DNA of 64,000 nucleotides, taken from assembly GCF_000169455.1 (NCBI RefSeq), contig NZ_AAYC01000006.1, positions 124,001 through 188,000 on the forward strand, read 5' to 3'. Below the pieces are notes generated by a model. That model had not been told where the DNA came from. It saw nothing but the letters and a program-made list of their open reading frames with translations, and did no database searches. Below, one piece after another: positions 8,554 through 17,651 of the stretch. The position numbers were made by a program, and so were the translations under genes. Position 1 is the first letter of the stretch. The number at the start of each line of letters is the position of its first letter. The DNA is from Roseobacter sp. SK209-2-6 (lineage in GTDB: Bacteria; Pseudomonadota; Alphaproteobacteria; Rhodobacterales; Rhodobacteraceae).

Positions 8554-9339
8554 CTAACCTCGGATTACCTTGGCAAAAGTCTCATAAATTGGCTCATTGG
8601 CGCAGATCACTTCTCCGCTTTCCAGAATGCTTTCCTCTGGGTCGATTGCCTCAGCAAGACCACCGGCCTCTTTGACGATGATGATACCAGCGGCCAGATC
8701 CCATGAATTCAGGCGGCGCTCCCAGAAGCCTTCGTAGCGGCCAGCTGCGACATAGGCCATGTCCAGTGCAGCAGATCCAAAGCGACGCACACCAGCAGTT
8801 GCGGGCAAAAGGCGTGCTAGATCCTGCAGGGTTTCTGGCAGGTCGGAACGCCCGCCAAATGGCAAACCTGTCGCAAAAATAGACTCGATCATGCGGTGAC
8901 GCGCAGAGACACGAATGCGGGTTTCATTCATCCAGGCGCCAGCGCCCTTCTCTGCAAAGAACATCTCATCCTTGGCGGGGTCATAGATGACACCGGAGAC
9001 AATGTTTCCCTTGTGCTCCAGAGCGATGGAGATCGCCCAATGGGGCAAACCGTGCAGAAAGTTGGTGGTACCGTCCAACGGGTCAACGATCCAGCGGCGG
9101 GTTGGGTCCTCGCCTGGGGTCTCACCGCCCTCTTCAGCCAACCAGCCATAAGACGGGCGCGCGCCCATGAGTTCATCTTTTAGGATCTTCTCAGCGGCAA
9201 TATCAGCTTTGGAAACAAAATCCCCAGCGCCCTTGCGAGACACCTGCAGGTTTTCGACTTCGCCAAAATCTTTTACCAGGGAACGGCCGGCCTTGCGGGC
9301 GGCTTTGATCATCACATTGAGGTTTGCGCTGCCAATCAT
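8554..9339 (-). CDS. suhB: Inositol-1-monophosphatase family protein SuhB
   Basis: A 261-residue member of the metal-dependent inositol monophosphatase family, which removes phosphate from myo-inositol 1-phosphate and related substrates. Visible motifs are the Glu pair in WLAEEGGE (69-70), WIVDPLDGTTNF (83-94) and the second metal motif SWDLAAGIIIVKEAGG near 213-228. Length is typical of the family. In E. coli SuhB also takes part in antitermination of ribosomal RNA operons; whether it does so here cannot be told. It stands alone, converging on the DUF1330 gene. Confidence 0.93.
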   Translation of the reverse strand: MIGSANLNVMIKAARKAGRSLVKDFGEVENLQVSRKGAGDFVSKADIAAEKILKDELMGARPSYGWLAEEGGETPGEDPTRRWIVDPLDGTTNFLHGLPHWAISIALEHKGNIVSGVIYDPAKDEMFFAEKGAGAWMNETRIRVSARHRMIESIFATGLPFGGRSDLPETLQDLARLLPATAGVRRFGSAALDMAYVAAGRYEGFWERRLNSWDLAAGIIIVKEAGGLAEAIDPEESILESGEVICANEPIYETFAKVIRG

Positions 9340-9571
9340 ATCTGCAGAATCCTGTCACGTCGGGGAGATGTCGGTCAAAGGGTGCCTATACGCGTCGAAC
9401 CCTCTTTTGCCAAGGGTCAATCCCGCGCAAAACCCTATCTCAACACTTTGCGAAGCAGCATCTCTGCCGCAAGGTCACTAAAGCAGCGCTGTTGCCAAAA
9501 TAAAAACTGAACCGCAGGGTTTAGTTGAGCTTGATGACCTATCGTCCTCGGCCAACCAAAGGGAGATCCGT

Positions 9572-10612
9572 ATGAGTGAAATGATGCAAGAAATTGTCCT
9601 GGCAAGCCGCCCCTCTGGTGCTCCACACCCGGAGAACTTCCGACTGGAAAGCCATGCCCTGCCAGAGCCCGCAGAGGGCGAAGTCCTTGTCAGGGTACAC
9701 TATATGTCGCTTGACCCCTATATGCGCGGACGCATGGATGATGCAAAATCCTATGCGGCGCCCGTCCCGATTGGTGGCCGTATGGAAGCCGGCGGCGTCG
9801 GCGAGGTAATCGCGTCCAACAGCCCCCATTTTGCACCTGGAGATTTTGCTTTTGGCATGTTCGGCTGGGCAAGCCACGGCTGCCTGCCAGCAAAAGAGCT
9901 GCGTAAACTCGATCCAAACCAGGGTCCGATCACAGCTGCGCTTGGCGTTCTGGGCATGCCAGGGTTTACCGGATGGCATGGCTTGTCGGCCTATGGCCGT
10001 CCAAAAGCAGGTGAAACCCTGGTTGTTGCCGCAGCAACCGGTCCCGTCGGTTCCATGGTTGGACAACTGGCTAAGCAAGCGGGGCTGCGTGTTGTCGGCA
10101 TTGCCGGAGGGGCAGAGAAGTGCAAACTGGCGGTTGAGACATTTGGCTTTGACGCCTGCCTTGATCACTACGCCTATGATGATGCCAAATCGCTGCGCAA
10201 GGAACTCGCAAACGCCTGTCCGCAGGGGATCGACATTTATTTTGAGAATGTCGCCGGTAAAGTGCTGGAAGCAGTTCTACCCCTAATGAACAGTCATGGA
10301 CGCATTCCGATTTGCGGCATGATTTCCTGGTACAACGCCGGAGCTCTTGGCGCTGGAGCCAGCGACAACGTGCTGACCGGCCCCAATATCTGGCGCAATA
10401 TCCTGGTAAAATTCCTCTCGGTGAATGGATTTATCATTTCCAATCACTTTGATCGCTATCCGGAATTCCTGAAAGAGGTTGGGCCACTGGTCGCCAAAGG
10501 CGAAGTCCGCTTTTTGGAAGATACTGCGGAAGGTCTGGAGAACGCCCCAAAGGCCTTTATGTCGATGCTCAAAGGGGGCAACAAGGGCAAGCAGATCGTC
10601 AAACTGATCTAG
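9572..10612 (+). CDS. NADP-dependent oxidoreductase, CurA/leukotriene B4 dehydrogenase type
   Basis: A 346-residue zinc-free medium-chain dehydrogenase/reductase. The opening (YMSLDPYMRGRMD near 47-60) and the absence of the catalytic zinc cysteines place it with the YncB/CurA and prostaglandin reductase group, which reduce alpha,beta-unsaturated ketones with NADPH. The nucleotide-binding Rossmann part shows VVAAATGPVGSMVGQLAKQA (about 151-170) and DIYFENVAGKVL. The ATG at 9572 has GGGAG at a proper distance. It is a monocistronic cytosolic enzyme by context; the physiological substrate is unknown. Confidence 0.9.
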   Translation: MSEMMQEIVLASRPSGAPHPENFRLESHALPEPAEGEVLVRVHYMSLDPYMRGRMDDAKSYAAPVPIGGRMEAGGVGEVIASNSPHFAPGDFAFGMFGWASHGCLPAKELRKLDPNQGPITAALGVLGMPGFTGWHGLSAYGRPKAGETLVVAAATGPVGSMVGQLAKQAGLRVVGIAGGAEKCKLAVETFGFDACLDHYAYDDAKSLRKELANACPQGIDIYFENVAGKVLEAVLPLMNSHGRIPICGMISWYNAGALGAGASDNVLTGPNIWRNILVKFLSVNGFIISNHFDRYPEFLKEVGPLVAKGEVRFLEDTAEGLENAPKAFMSMLKGGNKGKQIVKLI

Positions 10613-10793
10613 CGATCTCCAGGGTTTCCCCCCGGGACAACGCCAACCCGTAGAAATGCGAGCTTGGCCCTGGATTTCTCTATTGCTGTCGCCCCTCTTT
10701 GACCACTTCAAGCGGGGCGGCAGCCAAGAAACATTGTACAACTAAGGTCGCGAGGCCCTGGCGTCTTACTTCTAGATTGGCACCAAGAAATTC

Positions 10794-11993
10794 CTATAGG
10801 GCGCCAAGTTCTGTTGCGATCCGCTCTGCCAGTTTCTGGGCAACCTCGACCTTGTCCATTCGTGGCCAGGACTCTGCGCCGCCCTCGGTAATCAAGGTCA
10901 CAGCATTCTCACTGCCGCCCATGATCCCGGTTGCCGGTGAGACATCATTGGCGACGATCCAATCGCAGCCTTTGCGCAGGCGCTTTGCTGTTGCATTCTC
11001 CAGCACATCATTGGTTTCGGCAGCAAATCCAACCATCAAAGGAGGGCGCCCTTCCTCCAGATGCGAAATGGTCTTGAGAATGTCCGGGTTTTCTTTGAAT
11101 ACCAGTTCAGGCAGACCGTCCTTTGATTTCTTGAGTTTCTGATCCGAAGCACTGGCAACGCGCCAATCCGCGACAGCCGCTGCAAAAACACCTGCATCCA
11201 CAGGTAGGGCGCTTTTGACCGCAGCCTCCATCTCCAGCGCGCTTTGCACCGCAACGACAGTGACACCCTGCGGCGGAGGCACCTCTGCGGGGCCTGTTAC
11301 AAAAATAACTTCGGCGCCCAAATCACGCAGCGCGGCCGCAATCGAACTGCCCTGCGCGCCGGACGACCGGTTGGCGATATAGCGAACTGGATCGATGGGT
11401 TCATGGGTCGGGCCGGAGGTCACCAAGACACGCCTCCCCTGCAACGGCCCCTGCTTAAAATGATTGGCAATGGCAGTTAGGATCTCTTGGGGCTCCGCCA
11501 TGCGGCCCGGTCCAAATTCACCACAGGCCATATTGCCTTCATTGGGTCCTACCACCTTCACGCCATCCTGCTTCAGGAGAGAGAGATTGCGTTGTGTTGC
11601 CTTGTGCTCCCACATCCTGACGTTCATCGCAGGCGCCAAAAGAACTGGGGTATCTGTCGCCAGAAGTAAGGTGGAAGCCAGGTCATTCGCATGGCCCCGC
11701 GCCATCTTCGCCATCAGATCCGCAGTAGCAGGAGCTACAACCACGAGATCTGCGCTTCGCGAGAGTTGAATATGCCCCATCTCTGCTTCTGAAGTCAGAT
11801 CAAATAGGTCCTGATGAACCTTCACTCCAGCGAACGCCGAGACTGACAATGGGGTAACAAATTCGGTTCCGGCCCTGGTCAGAACTGGCACAACACTCGC
11901 CCCTGCGTCCTGAAGTCGTCTGATCAGTTCCAGCGATTTATAGGCTGCGATGCCACCGCCAATAATCAGAAGAATACGCTTTCCTGCCAGCAT
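10794..11993 (-). CDS. coaBC: Bifunctional CoA biosynthesis protein CoaBC
   Basis: It couples cysteine to 4'-phosphopantothenate (CoaB) and decarboxylates the product to phosphopantetheine (CoaC). At 399 residues both domains are present. CoaC, about 1-180, has the catalytic His74 in MGHIQLS, the PAMN motif at 121-124 and the active-site Cys157 in GNMACGEF. CoaB, about 185-399, starts with VLVTSGPTHEPIDPVRYIAN and has the KKSKDGLPELVFKENPDIL loop. It is the only gene of the pathway here. Confidence 0.96.
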   Translation of the reverse strand: MLAGKRILLIIGGGIAAYKSLELIRRLQDAGASVVPVLTRAGTEFVTPLSVSAFAGVKVHQDLFDLTSEAEMGHIQLSRSADLVVVAPATADLMAKMARGHANDLASTLLLATDTPVLLAPAMNVRMWEHKATQRNLSLLKQDGVKVVGPNEGNMACGEFGPGRMAEPQEILTAIANHFKQGPLQGRRVLVTSGPTHEPIDPVRYIANRSSGAQGSSIAAALRDLGAEVIFVTGPAEVPPPQGVTVVAVQSALEMEAAVKSALPVDAGVFAAAVADWRVASASDQKLKKSKDGLPELVFKENPDILKTISHLEEGRPPLMVGFAAETNDVLENATAKRLRKGCDWIVANDVSPATGIMGGSENAVTLITEGGAESWPRMDKVEVAQKLAERIATELGAL

Positions 11994-12119
11994 CTTACTC
12001 TACCCTTTTCGGACCTACCCCATGAGGCCAAGCAGACAGTACTGCCTGCGCCGCCCAGAGGGAAACAGTTTTCCTATCTCCAAAGCTGTCACAAAGCCTT
12101 AGGGATCAGGAATAGTGGT

Positions 12120-12971
12120 CTAGTTTTGTTTGGAAAACGCAAGACAGGGGTCTGGGCGCGTGATCCCGGGGCTTGAGAGCGTCACATCAAAATCCCCTTG
12201 AATGCCGCCCTCTTCCGCCTGACCGAACGCGCGCAGATCGAGCCTTGGCTGGGCCTTTGACAGATATACAAAGAGGCCGTGATCTTTGCGCGCATGGCCA
12301 TTCCCGGTGATCACCACCACAGGACCTCCGGTTTCAAAATAGGCGCGCTCAGCAACCTGTGCCAATTTGGCATCCCGCAGGCGTTGGATATCCACCAGGA
12401 TCGGCAACATTTCCACTGGCATCGCATTGCAATGATTTGCCAGCTGATCCGCCTCACGCTGGCTCTGCGCTTCTTGATCGAGAGGTTGGGTGAGCCCAAA
12501 TCTGTCAGCCTCCGCGCCAAAGTATGAGGCTATACCTGCCTCCATTGCTGCGCCCACTGCGCCACGCGGGACCCAAGCACCAAAATGGCGCGCGTTTTCT
12601 GCCGCCTGAAACACCGGGGCGTAGATTTCAAACTCCGGCCAGCCTGACCTATCCCATTGCAAATATGCTTCCAACGCATCCAGATCCTGCAGGGTTTCAA
12701 GTTTCAGCTCTGCCGCCAGCTCAGGTGCAACCATTTCCCAAACAATGGCCGCGGGCTTCAGCGTTGCAATCAATTGGGCCTGAACCTGGTGATGTGCAGG
12801 ATTGTCATGGATCTCACCAAGTGCAATCACATCCGCACCCGCAAGTTGCAACACTATGGCTTCAATTGCGGCGGCTTCATCCGCTTGTGTTTCAGGGGCT
12901 TGCACCACGAGTCCCAGGCCAAGACCCAAAACCATTGCGCCAATTCTGACAAAAAAACTACGCTTTCTCAT
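12120..12971 (-). CDS. ChaN-family (heme-binding fold) exported protein
   Basis: A 283-residue protein with a signal peptide (MRKRSFFVRIGAMVLG...) and the ChaN fold signature: ALGEIHDNPAHH near 55-66, IVWEMV, and late VVITGNGHARKDHG. ChaN of Campylobacter is an iron-regulated lipoprotein that binds heme; no lipobox cysteine is seen here, so this one is probably soluble in the periplasm. The ATG at 12971 overlaps the rpoH stop as ATGA, indicating translational coupling. An upstream in-frame extension into rpoH is rejected. A link between heat-shock sigma factor expression and this protein is suggested only by the overlap. Confidence 0.82.
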   Translation of the reverse strand: MRKRSFFVRIGAMVLGLGLGLVVQAPETQADEAAAIEAIVLQLAGADVIALGEIHDNPAHHQVQAQLIATLKPAAIVWEMVAPELAAELKLETLQDLDALEAYLQWDRSGWPEFEIYAPVFQAAENARHFGAWVPRGAVGAAMEAGIASYFGAEADRFGLTQPLDQEAQSQREADQLANHCNAMPVEMLPILVDIQRLRDAKLAQVAERAYFETGGPVVVITGNGHARKDHGLFVYLSKAQPRLDLRAFGQAEEGGIQGDFDVTLSSPGITRPDPCLAFSKQN

Positions 12972-13846
12972 GAAAGCAGGTTTTGGACCTCCCGTGCGTG
13001 ACTTGCAAGGGCCTTGCGCATCTTTTTTAAAGCTGCCGCTTCCAGCTGCCGCACGCGTTCTTTGGAGAGGTTCAACTCCTGGCCAAGGTCCTCCAGTGTT
13101 CGAAACGGTTCCTGCAGCTTGCGGGCCACGATGATAAATCTCTCTCGCTCGGTTAAGCTTTGCATCGCTTCGACCAGCCACTGGCGCAATTGCCGCCGAT
13201 CATGTGTTCCTTCGACCTGCTCTGCCCCTTCAGCATGTTCGTCTTCCAGGGCGTCAATCCATTCACGGCCGTCGTTATCGCTTGCCTGATTGGCATTCAG
13301 CGAAAAATCACTCCCAGACAGCCGACCATCCATCATTTCGACATCGCGCAGCGGCACCCCGATTTCAGAAGCAATTTTCTGATGCAGCTGGTGCCGGTCC
13401 AATCGGTGCCCATCTGCATAGGCGCGCCGCTCAAGCTGCGCCTGAACCCTACGCAGATTGAAGAACAGGGTTTTCTGCGAGGAGGTCGAGCCTGTCCGCA
13501 CCATGGACCAGTTCCGCATCACATAGTCCTGTATCGAGGCTTTGATCCACCAGACCGCATAGGTCGAAAACCGCACCCCACGGTCTGGGTCGAATTTGTC
13601 AGCAGCTTTCATCAGACCCAATCCAGCTTCCTGGATCAGGTCATTCATGGGCGCACCATAGCGGTTAAATTTCGCAGCCATCGAAATTGCCAGGCGCATA
13701 TAGGCATTGGTCAGCCGATGAAGCGCCTTTACATCGCGCTGGTCCCGCCAAGCATAGGCGAGTGCGCGTTCCGTTTCGGCATCCAAAAGTTCCGCCTTCA
13801 TTGCCTTGCGTGGCAAAGGATTCGTCGCAATATGGTCAAGTGCCAT
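12968..13846 (-). CDS. rpoH: RNA polymerase heat-shock sigma factor RpoH
   Basis: A 292-residue sigma-70 family factor of the RpoH group. Region 2 runs through DLIQEAGLGLMKAADKFDP and RFSTYAVWWIKASIQDYV (about 69-109). The RpoH box appears as QKTLFFNLRR (about 124-133). Region 4 (about 225-285) ends in LSKERVRQLEAAALKKMR. Roseobacters commonly carry two rpoH copies; which this is cannot be settled without comparison. The start has a strong AGGGGGA site. Its stop overlaps the next gene's ATG. An inverted repeat lies in the leader at 13886-13925. Confidence 0.93.
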   Translation of the reverse strand: MALDHIATNPLPRKAMKAELLDAETERALAYAWRDQRDVKALHRLTNAYMRLAISMAAKFNRYGAPMNDLIQEAGLGLMKAADKFDPDRGVRFSTYAVWWIKASIQDYVMRNWSMVRTGSTSSQKTLFFNLRRVQAQLERRAYADGHRLDRHQLHQKIASEIGVPLRDVEMMDGRLSGSDFSLNANQASDNDGREWIDALEDEHAEGAEQVEGTHDRRQLRQWLVEAMQSLTERERFIIVARKLQEPFRTLEDLGQELNLSKERVRQLEAAALKKMRKALASHAREVQNLLS

Positions 13847-14163
13847 GTAATCCCCCTGGAAAAGCTCTGGTCTTGAAACCTGCTGTTCCAGCGGAGAATT
13901 CGGCAGATAGGCTTTCCTGCTGGAAACACAGAACGTCCGAAGCTACGCAACGGCACAGTCTCATCAGTCATGGTAAATCCGGGAAGTTCTCCCGCAATCG
14001 CACCCGCTTCAAAGGCGAAATTGGCTGAGAGCTAAGCCGGTTCACCAAATGGCGCGACAAAGCTCAATGCGCACTGAGGCCAAAAACGTCTTCTCCCCTT
14101 GTTTTGGACAGGTCCAACGGGTAGGCAAAAGGATGAAACCGTTCAAAATCAAGGATAAAGCAC
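13847..14163. other. Divergent spacer between rpoH and the cobinamide kinase gene
   Basis: It contains the rpoH leader with an inverted repeat (TTCCAGC at 13886-13892, GCTGGAA at 13919-13925). I looked for a cobalamin riboswitch before the cobinamide kinase gene and saw none of its conserved boxes. The rest has nothing recognisable. Confidence 0.4.
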
Positions 14164-14685
14164 TTGCCTGCACCTGTCACATTCATTCTTGGAGGAGCTG
14201 CTTCGGGCAAGTCTGAATTCGCCGAGAATCTTTGCTTTAAGTCAGGTAAATCAAAGTGTTACTGGGCCACTTCACAAATACTTGATGATGAAATGCAAAT
14301 TAAAGTGGATCGTCATCTCAAACAGCGTGGCAGTGGCTGGAAAACCCTCGAAGAACCGCTACTGGCCAAAGCGGCTTTGGCCCATTTGCAACCCGATGAA
14401 ATCTGCCTCGTGGACTGCGCCACGATGTGGCTCAGCAATCATTTGATGGCTGAAAACGATCTATCTGAAGCACAGGCAGAGCTGCTGACAGCAATCGCGG
14501 AATGTGAGGCCGAACTGATCATCGTTTCCAACGAAACCGGCCTTGGTATTGTGCCAGATAATGCGCTGGCAAGGCGCTTTCGAGAGTCGCAAGGTCGCTT
14601 GAACATCGCGCTCGCAGCCCAGGCGGATCGGGTCATTCAAGTGACCGCCGGGCTACCTTTGGTCTTGAAGGGGGCGCTGGATTGA
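14164..14685 (+). CDS. cobU: Adenosylcobinamide kinase / guanylyltransferase
   Basis: It phosphorylates adenosylcobinamide and transfers GMP to it in the assembly of the lower part of vitamin B12. The protein is 173 residues with a P-loop GGAASGKS (10-17), the His51 region (VDRHLKQRG) that carries the GMP in the family, GWKTLEEP (58-65) and the DCATMWLSNHL motif. The start is TTG at 14164, supported by AAGGA about nine bases upstream and by the conserved opening. It overlaps the next gene by a few bases. CobP is the synonym used in the aerobic pathway. Confidence 0.92.
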   Translation: MPAPVTFILGGAASGKSEFAENLCFKSGKSKCYWATSQILDDEMQIKVDRHLKQRGSGWKTLEEPLLAKAALAHLQPDEICLVDCATMWLSNHLMAENDLSEAQAELLTAIAECEAELIIVSNETGLGIVPDNALARRFRESQGRLNIALAAQADRVIQVTAGLPLVLKGALD

Positions 14686-15260
14686 CGCGCCTCTTTCTTG
14701 TCCGCCATGGGCCAACGCATGCCAAGACAATGGTCGGATGGTCGGATTTACCGGCTGACCTTTCAGACACGGCGGCCCTTTCTCGCCTTGAGCAGCACCT
14801 CCCGCAGGAGGCATTGGTCGTCTCATCAGACCTCTCTCGTGCTGTCGACACCGCAAGTGCAATTCAAGGCGAACGACTCCGCTTGCCGCATGTTCCCGCA
14901 CTTAGGGAAATCAATTTCGGTGCTTGGGAATTGCGCAGTTGGAAAGAGATTGATGCCGAAGACCCGGAACGCATTCGTGCCTATTGGGAGAACCCTGGCG
15001 ATGTAACCCCTCCTGGAGGTGAAAGCTGGAACCAGGTTTGTGCGCGCGTCAACAATGCGATAGATACACTCATCAGCAGTCACGAAGGTGCGAACCTGAT
15101 TGTCGTCGGCCATTTCGGCCAGATCCTCACCCAAATCCAACGGGCAGAGGCGCTGGCCCCAGAAGAAGCCTTTGGGCATCGTATTGACAATCTATCCGTC
15201 AGCGAAATCTCATTCACGAGTGGCGACTGGAGCACACAGATCATAAATCAAATTTTGTGA
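14682..15260 (+). CDS. Histidine phosphatase family protein, possible alpha-ribazole phosphatase
   Basis: A 192-residue phosphoglycerate-mutase-like phosphatase with the phosphohistidine motif LVRHGPTHA (6-14), a conserved Glu region (REINFGAWE) and the second histidine in VVGHFGQIL. It starts with TTG at 14682, overlapping the cobU stop by four bases, so translation is probably coupled. In cobalamin clusters this position is taken by CobC, which removes phosphate from alpha-ribazole phosphate. Context supports that role, but the family is broad and sequence alone does not prove it. Confidence 0.8.
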   Translation: MTRLFLVRHGPTHAKTMVGWSDLPADLSDTAALSRLEQHLPQEALVVSSDLSRAVDTASAIQGERLRLPHVPALREINFGAWELRSWKEIDAEDPERIRAYWENPGDVTPPGGESWNQVCARVNNAIDTLISSHEGANLIVVGHFGQILTQIQRAEALAPEEAFGHRIDNLSVSEISFTSGDWSTQIINQIL

Positions 15261-15318
15261 TGGAATAGCTAACAAATATTCCATTTTTAAATACATCATT
15301 CAGGGGTAGCCTCCCCTT

Positions 15319-16002
15319 ATGACTTATGAACTGTATATTGGCGATCGTATGTATTCCAGCTGGTCCTTGCGCGGCTGGTTAATGCTTGAAAAATTCACCA
15401 TCCCTCACGAGGTGACGCTAGTGGGGCTTTACTCTGGCACGATGGCGCAGGATCTGGCCCATCTGGCCCCTGCCCGATTGGTGCCTGCCCTAAAGATGCC
15501 GGACAGCACTGTCGTGGGAGAAAGCCTGGCCATGGCCGAAACCCTGGCGGAACGTCATCCCCAAGCAGGGCTTTGGCCCAGTGATCCGGCGCTGCGGGCG
15601 ACTGCGCGTTGGTTGGTTGCTGAAATGTGTTCGGGGTTTGCCGCATTGCGCACTGACTGCCCGATGCAGCTCTCTCATGTCTGGCAGGGTTTTGAGCCAT
15701 CAGAGGCCGTGCAGAAGGACCTGAACCGGATTGAAACCCTGTTTTCTCATGCACGCAAGCTCAGCGATGCTACAAATGGCCCTCTGTTCGGAGCCTATTC
15801 TCTCGCGGATGTGTTTTATACTCCCGTAGCAATCCGTATCCTCGGCTATGATTTGCCAGTCTCGGCTGAGACCCGCGCCTATTGCATGGATCTGATCCAA
15901 GACCCGGTTGTGAAGAGCTGGCGCAAACAAGCGCAGGAGGTCACATACGACCCAGAGCCATATGCGCTGAACCTTGAGCGCGGCGACTGGCCGGTGATAT
16001 AG
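15319..16002 (+). CDS. Glutathione S-transferase family protein
   Basis: A 227-residue protein with the thioredoxin-like N-terminal GST domain (YELYIGDRMYSSWSLRGWLM; Ser13/Ser14 region at the glutathione thiol) and an all-helical C-terminal domain from about residue 90. The SWSLRGWL type is common in alphaproteobacteria and its substrate is unknown. An inverted repeat follows the stop at 16021-16059. It is separated by 58 bases from the phosphatase gene and probably has its own promoter. Confidence 0.88.
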   Translation: MTYELYIGDRMYSSWSLRGWLMLEKFTIPHEVTLVGLYSGTMAQDLAHLAPARLVPALKMPDSTVVGESLAMAETLAERHPQAGLWPSDPALRATARWLVAEMCSGFAALRTDCPMQLSHVWQGFEPSEAVQKDLNRIETLFSHARKLSDATNGPLFGAYSLADVFYTPVAIRILGYDLPVSAETRAYCMDLIQDPVVKSWRKQAQEVTYDPEPYALNLERGDWPVI

Positions 16003-16020
16003 AAAGTCAGGCACCTACAG

Positions 16021-16059
16021 CGTTTCGGCGGGAAACCTACGTAAATTCCCGCTGAAACG
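16021..16059. repeat. 14-bp inverted repeat after the GST gene
   Basis: Arms 16021-16034 and 16046-16059 pair over 14 positions with one G-U. No T-run follows on either strand, so it may be a weak terminator or a REP-like palindrome. Confidence 0.4.
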
Positions 16060-16126
16060 AGGACGCGTTAACGACTCTCTTCTGAGATTGGCTAGACTTC
16101 CTCCTTGAGATTTCAGGAGGGTGTCT

Positions 16127-17629
16127 ATGATCGCGCGCGCTCACACGGTTACCTTCCAAGGGATCGAAGCCCGCCCCGTGGAAGTACAGTGCTCCTTGGC
16201 AGCAGGGCTACCCGCCTTCTCCATTGTTGGGCTACCAGACAAGGCCGTCAGCGAAGCGCGAGAGCGTATTCGCGCGGTATTCTCTGCGATGTCTATCGCA
16301 CTGCCTGCCAAACGGATTACGGTCAATCTCTCCCCGGCGGACCTGCCCAAGGAAGGCAGCCATTTTGACCTTCCCATCGCGCTTGCACTGCTGGCTGCCA
16401 TTGGCCTTATCCCGCCAGAAGTCCCCGAAGACTATGTCGCTTTGGGGGAGCTTTCCCTGGATGGTTTACTGGTGCCTGTCGCTGGCGCCCTGCCTGCTGC
16501 GGTCTATGCTGCCAGCGCAGCCAGGGCCCTAATCTGCCCCAAAGCCTCCGCCGCCGAGGCGGCTTGGGCCGGAGAAGCCCTTGCCTTTGGCGCAGCAAAT
16601 CTGAGCGAAGCACTGCGCCATTTTACAGGCGATATGCTTATTTCGGCGGCCCAGCCCGGTGAAGTAGCGGCGTCGCAGAACACGCGCGATCTGAGGGACA
16701 TAAAAGGGCAGGAACAGGCCAAGCGTGCGCTTGAAATCGCAGCGGCCGGACGGCACCATCTCTTGATGGTGGGCCCGCCGGGATCTGGAAAATCCATGCT
16801 GGCAGCAAGGCTGCCAACCCTCCTGCCCCCTCTGTCACCTGCAGAAGCGCTGGAAACATCGATGATCCAATCCCTGTGCGGACAGATCGAAAGCGGTGGA
16901 ATCAATCGCTCTCGCCCCTTCCGCGAGCCGCATCATACCGCTTCTATGGCTGCAATTGCTGGCGGTGGCCGCCGGGCCCAACCTGGGGAAATCAGCCTCG
17001 CCCACAATGGGGTTCTGTTTTTGGATGAGTTGCCAGAGTTCAGTCGCCCGGTGCTGGAAACCCTCCGCCAGCCGCTTGAGAACGGTGAGGTCATAATCGC
17101 CCGTGCCAATGCCCATATCCGCTACCCCTGCCGCTTTATGCTGGTGGCCGCCGCCAACCCTTGCAAATGCGGTCAACTTGCGGACGCCTCACGCGCCTGT
17201 TCCCGTGCGCCCAATTGCGGCGCTGACTACCTGGGACGCATTTCCGGCCCTCTGCTGGACCGCTTTGATCTTCGTGTGGAGATCCCACCGGTCGCCTTTG
17301 CGGATCTAGAACTCCCCCCAGCGCGCGAGGGCTCAGCGGAAGTTGCGCAACGTGTAGCTGCCGCACGCGATCGCCAGATGGCGCGATATGAGGAGTATCC
17401 GGTAGTTTCTTTGAACGCCGATGCAGAAGGGACGCTGCTGGATCAGGTAACAACCCTGGAAGCAGAGGGTCGCGATCTTTTGCAAAGGGCTGCAGATCAT
17501 TTTGGCCTAACTGCGCGGGGCTATCATCGCGTCTTGCGCGTCGCACGCACCATTGCTGACCTCGATGGTGAAGACCGGTTACAGCGTCAGCATATCGCGG
17601 AAGCCATAGGCTTCCGCATCTCTTTCTAA
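16127..17629 (+). CDS. comM: ComM/YifB-family Mg chelatase-like AAA+ ATPase
   Basis: A 500-residue hexameric helicase-type AAA+ protein. The N-terminal ChlI-like domain opens MIARAHTVTFQGIEA. The ATPase part has Walker A GPPGSGKSML near 216-225 and Walker B with VLFLDELPEF near 295. The C-terminal domain has the RGYHRVLRVARTIADLDG motif. In Vibrio and Haemophilus ComM promotes branch migration during integration of transforming DNA; the homologue is widespread also in bacteria not known as competent. The ATG at 16127 is six bases after CAGGAGG; the GTG at 16121 lies against that site and is rejected. It converges on gshB. Confidence 0.93.
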   Translation: MIARAHTVTFQGIEARPVEVQCSLAAGLPAFSIVGLPDKAVSEARERIRAVFSAMSIALPAKRITVNLSPADLPKEGSHFDLPIALALLAAIGLIPPEVPEDYVALGELSLDGLLVPVAGALPAAVYAASAARALICPKASAAEAAWAGEALAFGAANLSEALRHFTGDMLISAAQPGEVAASQNTRDLRDIKGQEQAKRALEIAAAGRHHLLMVGPPGSGKSMLAARLPTLLPPLSPAEALETSMIQSLCGQIESGGINRSRPFREPHHTASMAAIAGGGRRAQPGEISLAHNGVLFLDELPEFSRPVLETLRQPLENGEVIIARANAHIRYPCRFMLVAAANPCKCGQLADASRACSRAPNCGADYLGRISGPLLDRFDLRVEIPPVAFADLELPPAREGSAEVAQRVAAARDRQMARYEEYPVVSLNADAEGTLLDQVTTLEAEGRDLLQRAADHFGLTARGYHRVLRVARTIADLDGEDRLQRQHIAEAIGFRISF

Positions 17630-17651
17630 ACTCGGCTCGGCCAATACAAGA

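Noticed and set aside
14040-14163. Cobalamin riboswitch before cobU
   Set aside because: None of the conserved B12-box elements could be found in the leader.
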